From CAZHOV01 sp964534315 (GTDB lineage: Bacteria; Bacteroidota; Bacteroidia; Chitinophagales; Saprospiraceae), in NCBI GenBank assembly GCA_964534315.1, contig CAZHOV010000201.1, forward strand, positions 1 through 9,730: 9,730 nucleotides of DNA, in the 5' to 3' direction. The position numbers and the translations under genes were made by a program. Under the pieces are notes generated by a model, which did not search any database, had not been told where the DNA came from, and saw only the letters and a program-made list of their open reading frames with translations. Shown piece after piece: positions 1-7,752 of the stretch. The stretch's first letter is position 1, and the number at the start of each line of letters is the position of its first letter.

Positions 1-916
1 TTAATAATTCAATGGCTTGCGAAGCAACTTCACCATCAATAATTGCGATGAAGATCCCTTCATTGGCTACATATAAAGGATCTAATCCAAGAATTTCACA
101 TGCGCCGTCTACCTGATCATCTATGGGAAGGGCCTTTTGGGAAGTTTCAATTCCTAACCTCGTGTCTCTGGCCACTTCTGTTAAAACAGTTGCTACGCCG
201 CCCCGGGTAGGATCACGTAATAAATGAATGGCTTCTCCAAAATCATCCAATAATGCTTTTACGTAATGATTGAGATTACGGGTATCGCTTTTGATGGTTG
301 TTTCAAATTCCAATCCTTCCCTAACCGACATGATCGCAATCCCATGAGTAGCAATCTGGTCGCTGACGATGATCTTGTCTCCCGGCTTAATATTGGTAAC
401 ATCTATGTTGGCTTTCGAATGGAGCTTACCAATTCCGGTAGTATTGATAAAAATTTTATCGCCTTTGCCACGTTCCACCACTTTAGTATCGCCGGTTACG
501 ACCTGAACACCGGCCTCTTGGCAAGCATATTTGATAGACACCAGAATTTTCCAAAATGCTTCCATTTGTAACCCTTCTTCTATAATGAAACTAAGAGAAA
601 GGAATTCAGGAATAGCTCCGCACATAGCTACATCATTGACGGTGCCATTAACCGCTAATTCTCCGATATCGCCACCTGGGAAAAAAATAGGAGAGATAAC
701 AAAACTATCAGTAGTAAAGGCATATTTACCGCTGATATCGAGGGTAGCTCCATCGTGCCGTTTGTCCAGCCAATCATTTTTCAAGAGATCGAATACCCCG
801 CTATCCAATAATTTATTAGTCAACAGCCCTCCGCTACCATGCCCCAGGGTAATGACATCAAAATCAAGCTTTGGCATAGGGCATTGGAGTTGCATGTTCA
901 GTTTCTTCTGTTCCAT
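1..916 (-). CDS. hypE: Hydrogenase maturation protein HypE, C-terminus cut off by the window edge
   Basis: HypE dehydrates the thiocarboxamide that HypF places on its C-terminal cysteine to a thiocyanate, which donates CN to the iron of the [NiFe]-hydrogenase centre. The frame is open from ATG 916-914 to the left edge and gives 305 residues. It shows the AIRS/PurM-like signature: GHGSGG (25-30), TDSFVISP (69-76), GDIGELAVNGTVNDVAMCGA (82-101), the IIEEG helix start (111-115), VTGDTKVV (140-147) and RDPTRGGVAT (234-243), then NEG (285-287). Family members run to about 330-350 residues and end in a cysteine, usually within a PRIC-like tail, so some 30-40 residues including the catalytic Cys lie beyond position 1. 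The start overlaps the hypD stop by one base (TAATG), which implies translational coupling. An in-frame ATG at codon 8 is a less likely alternative start. The identity is clear from the motifs. Confidence 0.95.
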   Translation of the reverse strand, partial: MEQKKLNMQLQCPMPKLDFDVITLGHGSGGLLTNKLLDSGVFDLLKNDWLDKRHDGATLDISGKYAFTTDSFVISPIFFPGGDIGELAVNGTVNDVAMCGAIPEFLSLSFIIEEGLQMEAFWKILVSIKYACQEAGVQVVTGDTKVVERGKGDKIFINTTGIGKLHSKANIDVTNIKPGDKIIVSDQIATHGIAIMSVREGLEFETTIKSDTRNLNHYVKALLDDFGEAIHLLRDPTRGGVATVLTEVARDTRLGIETSQKALPIDDQVDGACEILGLDPLYVANEGIFIAIIDGEVASQAIELL

Positions 917-2016
917 TAAACGGTTTCATTTACAGTTTGGTGAAAGTGGTAATAGGCTGCACAGGCGCCTTCGGAGCTGACCATTGGGGCACCCAATGGA
1001 TTTTCTGGCGTACATTTCTTTCCGAATTGTGGGCAGTCATGAGGCTTTTTGATACCTTTAAGCACTAAGCCCGCAATGCACTCTTCACTTTCCTCAACTT
1101 TTTCAATGTTTACATCAAATTTTTTATTGGCATCAAAAGCGGCATACTTCTCCCTTAATTCATAACTGCTATTGGGTATCGTCCCAATCCCTCTCCATTC
1201 CCGGTCATCCACTTCAAAAATTTCTTGCATTATTTTTACGGCCTCCGGATTACCTTTGGATTTGACGACTCTTGAATATTGATTTTCTAACTCCGCTTTA
1301 CCTGCTTCCAGTTGTTTGATCGTCATTAAAATACCCTGTAGGAGATCCACCGGCTCAAATCCGGTCACTACGATCGGCATACGGTATTTTTCAACCAACG
1401 GATAATACTCCTCTATCCCCATAATCGTACACACGTGTCCAGCAGCCAGAAATGCGTGGATGTTGCTGTAGGGATCATCCATGACTGCCTGAATGGCAGG
1501 AGGGACGAGTACATGGGAAGTGAGAATAGAATAATTCTTGACCCCCAGCTGGTGAGCGTGTTTTACTGAAAGCGCATTGGCAGGAGCAGTGGTTTCAAAA
1601 CCAACAGCAAAGAAGACGACTTCTTTATCCGGATGTTCTGAAGCCAATTTTACGGCTTCCAGAGGAGAATATAAGATCCGAACATCAGCACCTGTAGCCT
1701 TAGCTTCCAACAAGCTCTTTTGGGAACCGGGTACCCGGAGCATATCGCCAAACGAACAAAGGATGACTTCCTTTTCTTCTGCCAGGTAAACGGCTTTATC
1801 GATGAGATGGAGTGGCGTTACACAAACCGGACAACCCGGACCGTGAATCATCTGGATTTCCTGCGGAAGCATTTTCAAAATGCCGTTTTTGACCAGGCTA
1901 TGCGTCTGACCACCGCAAACTTCCATGATGTTCCAGGATCGGGTAACCGTCTTTTTAAGCTCTTCAAGATACTGATGTGCGAGCTCTGGATCACGATATT
2001 CTTTTAGATACTTCAT
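916..2016 (-). CDS. hypD: Hydrogenase maturation protein HypD
   Basis: HypD is the iron-sulfur scaffold that, with HypC, carries the Fe(CN)2CO unit before transfer to the hydrogenase large subunit. The protein has 366 residues, the usual family length. Diagnostic motifs are MEVCGGQTH (31-39, with Cys34 in the proposed iron-binding site), HGPGCPVC (58-65, the redox-active thiol pair Cys62 and Cys65), GFETTAP (139-145), AGHVCTIMG (192-200) and GFEPVD (219-224). Four C-terminal cysteines (313, 328, 335, 352) fit the [4Fe-4S] ligands. The start ATG at 2016 directly gives the expected N-terminus. The gene lies 37 nt after hypF and overlaps hypE by one base, so co-transcription is very likely. The family's partner gene hypC, usually directly before hypD, is missing from the 37-nt gap. 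Nothing indicates damage to the gene. Confidence 0.97.
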   Translation of the reverse strand: MKYLKEYRDPELAHQYLEELKKTVTRSWNIMEVCGGQTHSLVKNGILKMLPQEIQMIHGPGCPVCVTPLHLIDKAVYLAEEKEVILCSFGDMLRVPGSQKSLLEAKATGADVRILYSPLEAVKLASEHPDKEVVFFAVGFETTAPANALSVKHAHQLGVKNYSILTSHVLVPPAIQAVMDDPYSNIHAFLAAGHVCTIMGIEEYYPLVEKYRMPIVVTGFEPVDLLQGILMTIKQLEAGKAELENQYSRVVKSKGNPEAVKIMQEIFEVDDREWRGIGTIPNSSYELREKYAAFDANKKFDVNIEKVEESEECIAGLVLKGIKKPHDCPQFGKKCTPENPLGAPMVSSEGACAAYYHFHQTVNETV

Positions 2017-2053
2017 TGAAATTATCTTAAGTCTTGTGTCTTGAGGTTGATTG

Positions 2054-4372
2054 TCAAATTACTGATTTTTTCATCATTTGCCAACAGATGAGTTGACCGA
2101 AGGCTATATTTTCATCATTGGGAGATAGCTGCCGATGGAAAAAGAGCTCAAAATCAGCAGATAGCAGATGGTGAATTAAATCTACTAAAAGCGCATTTTG
2201 GAAAACGCCCCCGCTAAATGCAAGCTTATTGACGCCTGCTTCTTTAGCTGTTTGAATAATAATATGAACTAATAAGAGATGGAATTGAGCTGCCAGCTGC
2301 GCTTTTGAAAGGCCTGATTGTAGTCCTTCATAAAGATGCTGAATAATTTCAACGGCAGAAAAATTGCTGGTCATCCGGTTGGGGACTTTCAATTGCTTAT
2401 GTAGGGAACTTTTGGTTAGCTTAAATAACTCATTTTCTGCAAAGTAGCCTGACGCCAGTGCTTCCAGGCGCATAGCCGCTTCGCCTTCGAAGGTTTGCTT
2501 GTCCATGATGTCCAGTAATGAGGCTACCGAATCAAAAAGCCGTCCGATACTAGAGGTCTTTAATATGGCTTCTTTAGCCAGCAATTTGGAATATATGTTC
2601 CATTCTGTTGTTGAGAATTTAGCTTTTAACCGAGGATGTATGTGTTCCAACCCTTTGCAAATAGATAGCAAGGATATCCGTGGCTCTTTGGGCATCTTAT
2701 CGCCCAATATAAAGTCGAAATAGTCAAGATGCCGGTAGCGTTTGATGCTTTGGTCTTTATAAAGAAAAAACTCACCTCCCCATATTTGGTCATCATTGCC
2801 CATTCCGGTGCCGTCCCAGATAACTCCCAAAACTGGTTCGGAGGATGAAAGTAAGTTGTTTTCTCCGAGTATTGCTCCAAAGTGCGCTTGATGGTGCTGG
2901 ATCTGGACAAAAGGTATCTGGTACTTTTCTGCAAGTTCGACACCAAAGAGAGTAGAAGGGTAGTGAGGATGCAGATCGGAAATTATCAGCTCGGGTTGTG
3001 CCTGAAACAACTGCAGTAAGTGCTGCAGGGTAGTTTTATAACTTTCCAGGGTGTCAAAATTGGCCAAGTCTCCTAGATATTGGCTAAGGTAAATATTTTG
3101 TTGATGTAGCAGCGAAAAAGTGCTTTTTAACATGGCTCCCGTTGCCAGGACCGTTTTTTCAGGCAGTTTCAGATCAGGGTTGAGGTATGTTGGGGCTAGA
3201 CCGCGCGAGCGTCTGAGAATAATTTGAGCTTCATAAGCAGGACTGAACCGCATCACGCTATCATCCTGAGGCACAGTAATAGATCGATTATTGACCAACA
3301 AATAATCGGCAATGGTCGTTAAATCGTCCAGTGCTTTTTGATCTTGGAATACAATTGGAGTATTGCTGATATTTCCGCTGGTGGCTATAATTGGTTTTCT
3401 AAATTGGTGCAAGAGTAATTCATAGAGTGGGGTGTAAGGGAGCATGACACCCAGTTGGGCTAACCCCGGAGCTATTGCAGCAGGTAAGCGACTCCTCCGG
3501 GTTTCTTTTCTTACCTTCAGTAGTACAATTGGAGAGACAGGTGTATTTAATGCTTTCCATTCGGCTGCTTTTAAGTCGATCAACTTTTCAATTGCAGCCC
3601 GGTCTGGAAACATCAGGGCAAATGGCTTGGATGGACGGTGTTTTCGTTGGCGCAAAGTCTCAACAGCTTCGGCATTTGAAGCATCGCAGGTAAGCAAGTA
3701 CCCACCGATCCCTTTGATAGCGATAATAGATCCTTCTTCCCAAATGGAAACCACTAAATTTAATATTTCCTTTTGGTCATTAGAAATAAGCTCCTTTTGA
3801 CTATTAAATAAGGTCAACTTTACTGCGCAAACAGTGCAGGAATTGGTTTGGGAGTAGTACCGTCGATTAAGTGGATCGTCGTATTCGGTTTGGCAGGCAG
3901 GGCACATACGGAAAATATTCATAGTAGTATTGGGACGATCGTAGGGAAGGTCGGTAATAATAGAATAGCGGGGGCCGCAATTGGTACAAGTGATAAATGG
4001 ATACTGAAACCGTCGATCAGTGCGCTGGTGTAGTTCGGCTTTACAGTCGGGGCATATGCCAAAGTCTGGAGTGACCAATAGTCTGGCCTTTGACTGATGA
4101 CTGCTTTTAATGATCTGGAAGCGATCAAAAAGTTGATCGTTTGTTTGGTTAATTTGTATGCGGGTGATCATCGCCAGTTTGGGAGGATTTTGTAGAATGG
4201 CCTCTCTTAACTCACTAGCACCTTTTTGAGTCGTATTCACCACAATGTGCACCCCGTCTGTAGTATTGCTAACCCAACCCTTGAGCTGTCTTTCCGTGGC
4301 CAACCGGAAAACAAAAGGACGAAACCCAACACCCTGCACCTGTCCTTCAATATAAATATGCCAGGTAGCCAT
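2054..4372 (-). CDS. hypF: Carbamoyltransferase HypF
   Basis: HypF uses carbamoyl phosphate and ATP to form carbamoyl-adenylate and passes the carbamoyl group to the C-terminal Cys of HypE. I start it at ATG 4372, because MATWHIYIEGQVQGVGFRPF is the normal acylphosphatase-like N-terminus. A longer frame upstream overlaps the preceding gene and adds 13 unrelated residues. This gives 772 residues. Domains are acylphosphatase (about 1-92, GQVQGVGFRP at 10-19), a double zinc finger with all eight cysteines (107, 110, 129, 132, 157, 160, 179, 182), a YrdC-like nucleotide-binding domain (about 200-385, KGIGGYLLTCDA, KHRPSKPFALM, TSGNISNTPI) and a Kae1-like C-terminal domain (about 405-772). The last carries HHQAH (493-497), GVIWDGTGMG (516-525) and FSGGVFQN (719-726). 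The usual RRFHAQ stretch near the second finger reads RRYYSQ here. The gene starts 10 nt after the DUF5683 gene with no clear Shine-Dalgarno site and precedes hypD. Confidence 0.97.
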   Translation of the reverse strand: MATWHIYIEGQVQGVGFRPFVFRLATERQLKGWVSNTTDGVHIVVNTTQKGASELREAILQNPPKLAMITRIQINQTNDQLFDRFQIIKSSHQSKARLLVTPDFGICPDCKAELHQRTDRRFQYPFITCTNCGPRYSIITDLPYDRPNTTMNIFRMCPACQTEYDDPLNRRYYSQTNSCTVCAVKLTLFNSQKELISNDQKEILNLVVSIWEEGSIIAIKGIGGYLLTCDASNAEAVETLRQRKHRPSKPFALMFPDRAAIEKLIDLKAAEWKALNTPVSPIVLLKVRKETRRSRLPAAIAPGLAQLGVMLPYTPLYELLLHQFRKPIIATSGNISNTPIVFQDQKALDDLTTIADYLLVNNRSITVPQDDSVMRFSPAYEAQIILRRSRGLAPTYLNPDLKLPEKTVLATGAMLKSTFSLLHQQNIYLSQYLGDLANFDTLESYKTTLQHLLQLFQAQPELIISDLHPHYPSTLFGVELAEKYQIPFVQIQHHQAHFGAILGENNLLSSSEPVLGVIWDGTGMGNDDQIWGGEFFLYKDQSIKRYRHLDYFDFILGDKMPKEPRISLLSICKGLEHIHPRLKAKFSTTEWNIYSKLLAKEAILKTSSIGRLFDSVASLLDIMDKQTFEGEAAMRLEALASGYFAENELFKLTKSSLHKQLKVPNRMTSNFSAVEIIQHLYEGLQSGLSKAQLAAQFHLLLVHIIIQTAKEAGVNKLAFSGGVFQNALLVDLIHHLLSADFELFFHRQLSPNDENIAFGQLICWQMMKKSVI

Positions 4373-4382
4373 GAATAGAGGA

Positions 4383-5039
4383 TTATTTAAGCTCCAACTT
4401 AATACCAACACCTACTGAAGGAAAAATAGAGAGTGGAAAGCTTTCCATAGTGGGGGCGAGTTTTAAACTTAACTCGTCGCTCACATTAAATTGCATGAGG
4501 TGCGCATCAACAAGGGCATCGATACCATTGAGGGCATAGCCAAAGAACAGAAATATATAGGCTTGTTCCATATTGCGTCTGGCCTCGTCGCGTTCGGCTT
4601 TTAAACTTTGCGGGTCATCGATAGAGGTGTTGCTAAATTCGTGCATTTCACCCGCCAGCGAGCTTTCGTAAGCCCGTCGGAAACGTTTATAGCGTTTACT
4701 ATTGAAGTCTGCGAGGTAAACCAAGCCGCCCAATGCGCCGTAGACAATGGGCAATTTCCAGTACTTTTTATTGTAAATCTGACCAGAACCGGGGACTACC
4801 AGAGAAAAAATCAGGGCCTTTTTTGGAGATGGGTAGTCTTCTTTGCTCAAGATCCATTTGAAAAACTTCTGGCGTTTCTTTTTGGGAAGGATGGTGTCAT
4901 TGGTCAAGGAGTCAGCCCCAAGCGAGTCCAATGGAATAGAATCTTTAGCAATGACGGCTAAGGAATCTGCCTCCTGAGCAGGTACCTGGGAAAACACAAA
5001 GCAACTAAAACCTAAGATAAGTAGATACTGCATCCTCAT
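4383..5039 (-). CDS. DUF5683 domain protein (exported/membrane, function unknown)
   Basis: This protein matches the DUF5683 family, found in Bacteroidota and usually encoded straight after parB; its molecular role is not known. With ATG 5039 as start it has 218 residues. ATG 5033 is almost equally good, and a TTG at 5066 would lengthen it by nine residues. Residues 1-22 form a signal-peptide-like segment (MRMQYLLILGFSCFVFSQVPAQ). A low-complexity Asp/Ser/Leu linker (about 24-50) and a basic stretch (KKKRQ, 53-57) follow. The family core contains PGSGQIYN (83-90) next to a hydrophobic segment (about 97-110), then a charged region (114-157) and a second hydrophobic helix (about 159-176). The C-terminus (LSIFPSVGVGIKLELK) resembles the last strand of a small outer-membrane or beta-rich module. 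The gene lies 43 nt after parB and 10 nt before hypF. In many Bacteroidota dapB and lepB come next; here hypF does. Confidence 0.85.
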   Translation of the reverse strand: MRMQYLLILGFSCFVFSQVPAQEADSLAVIAKDSIPLDSLGADSLTNDTILPKKKRQKFFKWILSKEDYPSPKKALIFSLVVPGSGQIYNKKYWKLPIVYGALGGLVYLADFNSKRYKRFRRAYESSLAGEMHEFSNTSIDDPQSLKAERDEARRNMEQAYIFLFFGYALNGIDALVDAHLMQFNVSDELSLKLAPTMESFPLSIFPSVGVGIKLELK

Positions 5040-5082
5040 ATCAACAATAACGCAAAAAATCTCCAATTGGCTACTACGGAAA

Positions 5083-5985
5083 TTAATTTTCTTCCAGTAA
5101 ATCCAATAATCGATTTAATTCGTCATCGGAACTGAAGTTTAATACGATTTGACCTTTGCCGGTTTGTGATCGTTTTAGGGTTACTTTGGTTCCGAAATGA
5201 GAGCGCAGATCTTCTTGAATTTTTTTATATGCTTCAGGAAGGGTAGGGGAGGTAGCGTTCTTTTTCGGGCTACCCTTTTGGGTGTGGCTTCGGATTAACT
5301 GCTCTACTGCTCTTACCGAGAGTTTTTGCTTTTTGATTTGAGTGAGCACGGCAATTTGTAGGGCCGGGTCGTCTTCGGCACTTAATAGGGCTCTGGCATG
5401 GCCCATTGAAATTTCACGTTCTTTGATCGCTTTTTGAATATCCGGAACCAGCTTGAGTAAACGTAGGTAATTGGTGACGGTACTCCGGTTTTTGCCTACC
5501 CGCTCAGCCAGGTCATCATGTGTGAGCCTACATTCTTGTCGTAATCGTTCGTAGGTGATAGCGATCTCAATAGCGTTAAGGTCCTGGCGTTGGATGTTTT
5601 CGACCAAAGCCATTTCCAGCATTTCCTGATCGTTGGCAATCCGCACATAAGCGGGAACTTCTTCGATACCCGCCAATTTAGATGCCCGCAGTCGTCGTTC
5701 GCCTGAGATTAATTGATAGCTATCTTTATTGAGTCTACGAACAGTGATGGGCTGGATCAGGCCGTGGATAGAGATGGAGTCAGCCAGTTCTTTAAGTGCC
5801 GTTTCATCAAATTCCGTTCTGGGCTGGAAAGGGTTAACTTCAATAGAAGCTACAGGTAAGGTAGCGACACCGCTAGATAGCTCTTTGACTACCTTTTGGG
5901 GGTTCTCATTAACTTCATTTTCGATATTTGATAAAAGGGCTCCGATCCCTTTGCCGAGTTGTTTCTTCGATACTTTCTTCGCCAT
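5083..5985 (-). CDS. parB: Chromosome-partitioning protein ParB (Spo0J)
   Basis: ParB binds parS centromere sites, spreads along DNA as a CTP-dependent clamp, and stimulates the ParA ATPase to segregate the replicated origin. The protein has 300 residues, a usual chromosomal ParB length. The basic N-terminal stretch MAKKVSKKQLGKGIGALL (1-18) fits the ParA-stimulating peptide. The CTPase/ParB-N domain shows NPFQPR (51-56), SISIHGLIQPITVR (70-83), GERRLRAS (95-102) and ENIQRQDLNAIE (129-140). A helix-turn-helix follows at about 155-178 (THDDLAERVGKNRSTVTNYL), with the KREISMGHARALL-type linker after it, and a C-terminal dimerisation segment lies at about 248-300. The start ATG 5985 has an A-rich leader and lies 77 nt after parA, with a terminator-like hairpin in the gap. 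I saw no match to the usual parS palindrome (TGTTTCACGTGAAACA) in the window. Confidence 0.97.
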   Translation of the reverse strand: MAKKVSKKQLGKGIGALLSNIENEVNENPQKVVKELSSGVATLPVASIEVNPFQPRTEFDETALKELADSISIHGLIQPITVRRLNKDSYQLISGERRLRASKLAGIEEVPAYVRIANDQEMLEMALVENIQRQDLNAIEIAITYERLRQECRLTHDDLAERVGKNRSTVTNYLRLLKLVPDIQKAIKEREISMGHARALLSAEDDPALQIAVLTQIKKQKLSVRAVEQLIRSHTQKGSPKKNATSPTLPEAYKKIQEDLRSHFGTKVTLKRSQTGKGQIVLNFSSDDELNRLLDLLEEN

Positions 5986-6012
5986 TTCTTATCTTTAGAT
6001 TAATGATATTAT

Positions 6013-6037
6013 AAAAAAAGCGTTCGGCGAACGCTTT
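6013..6037 (-). terminator. Intrinsic terminator or attenuator between parA and parB
   Basis: A perfect 9-bp inverted repeat (AAAGCGTTC at 6017-6025 and GAACGCTTT at 6029-6037) closes a 3-nt loop. On the minus strand the stem is followed directly by a run of seven T (6019 down to 6013, partly shared with the stem base), then ATAAT. This is the classic intrinsic terminator layout in the direction parA to parB. The plus-strand side lacks a T run (AAATAAGG), so it acts in one direction only. It starts 25 nt past the parA stop and ends 27 nt before the parB start. It probably ends part of the parA transcripts, with parB expressed by read-through or from its own promoter. Confidence 0.7.
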
Positions 6038-6062
6038 AAATAAGGATATTTTAAGCAACGAA

Positions 6063-6860
6063 CTACGCTTCCACCGTTTGTTTGCGGTTGATCGTGTCGT
6101 TGTTATTAACTAAAAATTCTTTTGCCAGGTTTAGGAAATTGATCGTTCCCTTACTAGAGGCATCGTATAACACTACCGGAATATGTAAGTTGGGTGCTTC
6201 CCCGATTTTAGAATTCCGATGGATAATAGTGTCAAATACCTGCTCCCGGAAATATTCACGAACTTCATTTACCACCTCATTAGCCAATCTCAGGCGGCTG
6301 TCGTACATAGAAAGAAGAATTCCTTCAATTTCAAGATCTGTATTCAATTGTTTTTTCACCAGGCTGATGGTATTTTTCAACTTTCCGAGCCCTTCCAATG
6401 CAAAAAATTCGCATTGAACAGGAATAAGCACAGAATCTGCTGCAGTTAGTGCATTGATCGTAACAAGGCCCAAAGAGGGGAGACAATCAATAAAGATATA
6501 ATCAAATTCATTTTTTAATTGGTCGACGACGTCTTTTATAACAAACTCCCGACGGATTCGATTGACCAATTCCAATTCAGCTCCAACAAGGTCGATATGG
6601 GAAGGTAAAATAAAGAGATTAGGCGTATTACTTTCCATGATTGCCTCATGAGGATCTACCTCATTTACCATGCAATCATAGACACTGTATTGGATTTCAT
6701 CAGGTTGGATACCAACGCCTGATGAGGAGTTGGCCTGAGGATCTGCATCAATAAGGAGTACTTTTTTTTCCAAAATAGCTAAGGAGGCCGCTAAATTTAT
6801 GGCCGTAGTGGTTTTCCCTACCCCCCCTTTCTGGTTGGCGATAGCAATAACTTTTCCCAT
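6063..6860 (-). CDS. parA: Chromosome-partitioning ATPase ParA (Soj family)
   Basis: ParA is a deviant-Walker ATPase that binds the nucleoid non-specifically as an ATP dimer and moves ParB-parS complexes. I start it at ATG 6860, since MGKVIAIANQKGGVGKTT is the normal N-terminus. A longer frame to 6908 overlaps the upstream hydrolase gene. The protein has 265 residues, typical of chromosomal Soj proteins and shorter than plasmid ParA proteins with an N-terminal HTH. Visible motifs are the deviant Walker A KGGVGKTT (11-18) with signature Lys11, the A' box LIDADPQ (36-42), Walker B YIFIDCLPSLG (121-131, Asp125) and the LIPVQCEFFALEGL region (145-158). Most relatives have a Pro or Ser where Leu127 stands, a mild difference. 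It lies 28 nt downstream of the UPF0173 hydrolase gene and upstream of parB. Confidence 0.97.
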   Translation of the reverse strand: MGKVIAIANQKGGVGKTTTAINLAASLAILEKKVLLIDADPQANSSSGVGIQPDEIQYSVYDCMVNEVDPHEAIMESNTPNLFILPSHIDLVGAELELVNRIRREFVIKDVVDQLKNEFDYIFIDCLPSLGLVTINALTAADSVLIPVQCEFFALEGLGKLKNTISLVKKQLNTDLEIEGILLSMYDSRLRLANEVVNEVREYFREQVFDTIIHRNSKIGEAPNLHIPVVLYDASSKGTINFLNLAKEFLVNNNDTINRKQTVEA

Positions 6861-6888
6861 AATACTGCTGAATTTAAGTATAGTTAAA

Positions 6889-7572
6889 TTAAAGTGTAAG
6901 GGTGTCACCTATGGCAGGCAGCGTAAGCGTTTTTCCTTTGTCGGCAAAAGCTTTTTTGGCTGCTTCGTGATCAATTTTTATATATCCGAATGTATCGTAG
7001 TGGCAACCGATAACGTTGTCGCACTCAATAAAATCACTGGCGATTACAGCGTCCTCGTAGCCCATTGTAAAATTATCTCCAATGGGTAGGACGGCAAAAC
7101 TCAGTTTAGGGCAGGTCATAGGAATAAGCTTCATGTCCATTGTTAGTGCGGTATCTCCTGCGAGATAGAAGCACTCATTATCGTCCCAGATAACAAATCC
7201 GCCGGGGTCTCCTCCGTTGGTTCCGTCGGGTAGAACGCTCGAGTGAACGGCATTGACATACTTTACTGTTCCAAAATCAAATGTCTTTTTACCACCATGA
7301 TTTACCGGGTGGAAGTCTAGTCCTTTACTGCCAAACCAAGTTGCTACTTCGTAATTAGAGATGACGAGCGCTCCGGTTTTTTTTGCAATTCGTTCAACGT
7401 CCAGTACGTGATCTTGATGTCCGTGTGTCACTAAAATATAGTCAGCCTCGATACTGTCGATATCGATAGACTTGGCCAGCTCGTTGGCGCTGATGAAGGG
7501 ATCGATGACGAGTTTCTTCCTGTTCATTTCGATACCAAATGATGCATGACCATAGTATGTAAATTGTATCAT
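6889..7572 (-). CDS. UPF0173-type metal-dependent hydrolase (metallo-beta-lactamase fold)
   Basis: This is a single-domain metallo-beta-lactamase-fold hydrolase resembling the UPF0173 group; its physiological substrate is unknown. I prefer ATG 7572, which gives 227 residues and the family start MIQFTYYGHASF. The ATG at 7599 would add nine residues (MIPKKNQHS) that the family lacks. Metal ligands can be seen: His9 (YYGHASF), the THGHQDH box (49-55; His50, His52, Asp54, His55), His110 (NAVHSS), Asp140 (AGDTAL) and His191 (GCHYDTF). GGDPGGF (120-126) is another family landmark. No signal peptide is evident, so it is probably cytoplasmic. It is the first gene of the minus-strand set, 28 nt before parA, and divergent from the FMN-reductase gene. 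A link to chromosome partitioning is suggested only by proximity. Confidence 0.9.
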   Translation of the reverse strand: MIQFTYYGHASFGIEMNRKKLVIDPFISANELAKSIDIDSIEADYILVTHGHQDHVLDVERIAKKTGALVISNYEVATWFGSKGLDFHPVNHGGKKTFDFGTVKYVNAVHSSVLPDGTNGGDPGGFVIWDDNECFYLAGDTALTMDMKLIPMTCPKLSFAVLPIGDNFTMGYEDAVIASDFIECDNVIGCHYDTFGYIKIDHEAAKKAFADKGKTLTLPAIGDTLTL

Positions 7573-7752
7573 AGAGTGTTGGTTTTTTTTAGGAATCATA
7601 AAGATAGGAGGTTTTGTGTAATAATGAATGAAATGGGGGAACTTTTAAAGTTGATTTTTTTAAACACGTTTTTAACAATTGGCGTCAAATACTGTTAGTT
7701 TAATTTATAACTGTCAGAATAATAACGGATCAGCATCTTAACATTAATTTGA
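7573..7752. promoter_or_regulatory. Divergent intergenic region with probable promoters in both directions
   Basis: This 180-nt gap separates the minus-strand hydrolase-parAB set from the plus-strand FMN-reductase gene, so it should hold a promoter for each. On the minus strand TATCTTTA (plus 7599-7606) differs at one position from the Bacteroidota -7 consensus TAnnTTTG and would give a leader of about 25 nt to ATG 7572; I see no convincing -33 partner. A short palindrome, AACTTT-T-AAAGTT, lies at 7640-7652 and could be an operator. No convincing -7 element was found for the plus-strand gene. Confidence 0.3.

Noticed and set aside
1427..1440. ACACGTGT, a possible parS core near parAB
   Set aside because: Only the central CACGTG part matches. 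The flanking bases do not fit the parS palindrome, and it lies inside conserved hypD coding sequence.
4373..4411. Longer hypF N-terminus starting at 4411
   Set aside because: It adds 13 residues unlike any HypF and overlaps the DUF5683 gene; the ATG at 4372 gives the standard acylphosphatase start.
6017..6037. Palindrome between parA and parB as a parS site
   Set aside because: Its sequence is unlike parS, and the T tract on the minus strand explains it better as a terminator.
6861..6908. Longer ParA N-terminus starting at 6908
   Set aside because: The 16 extra residues lack family support and would overlap the end of the hydrolase gene.
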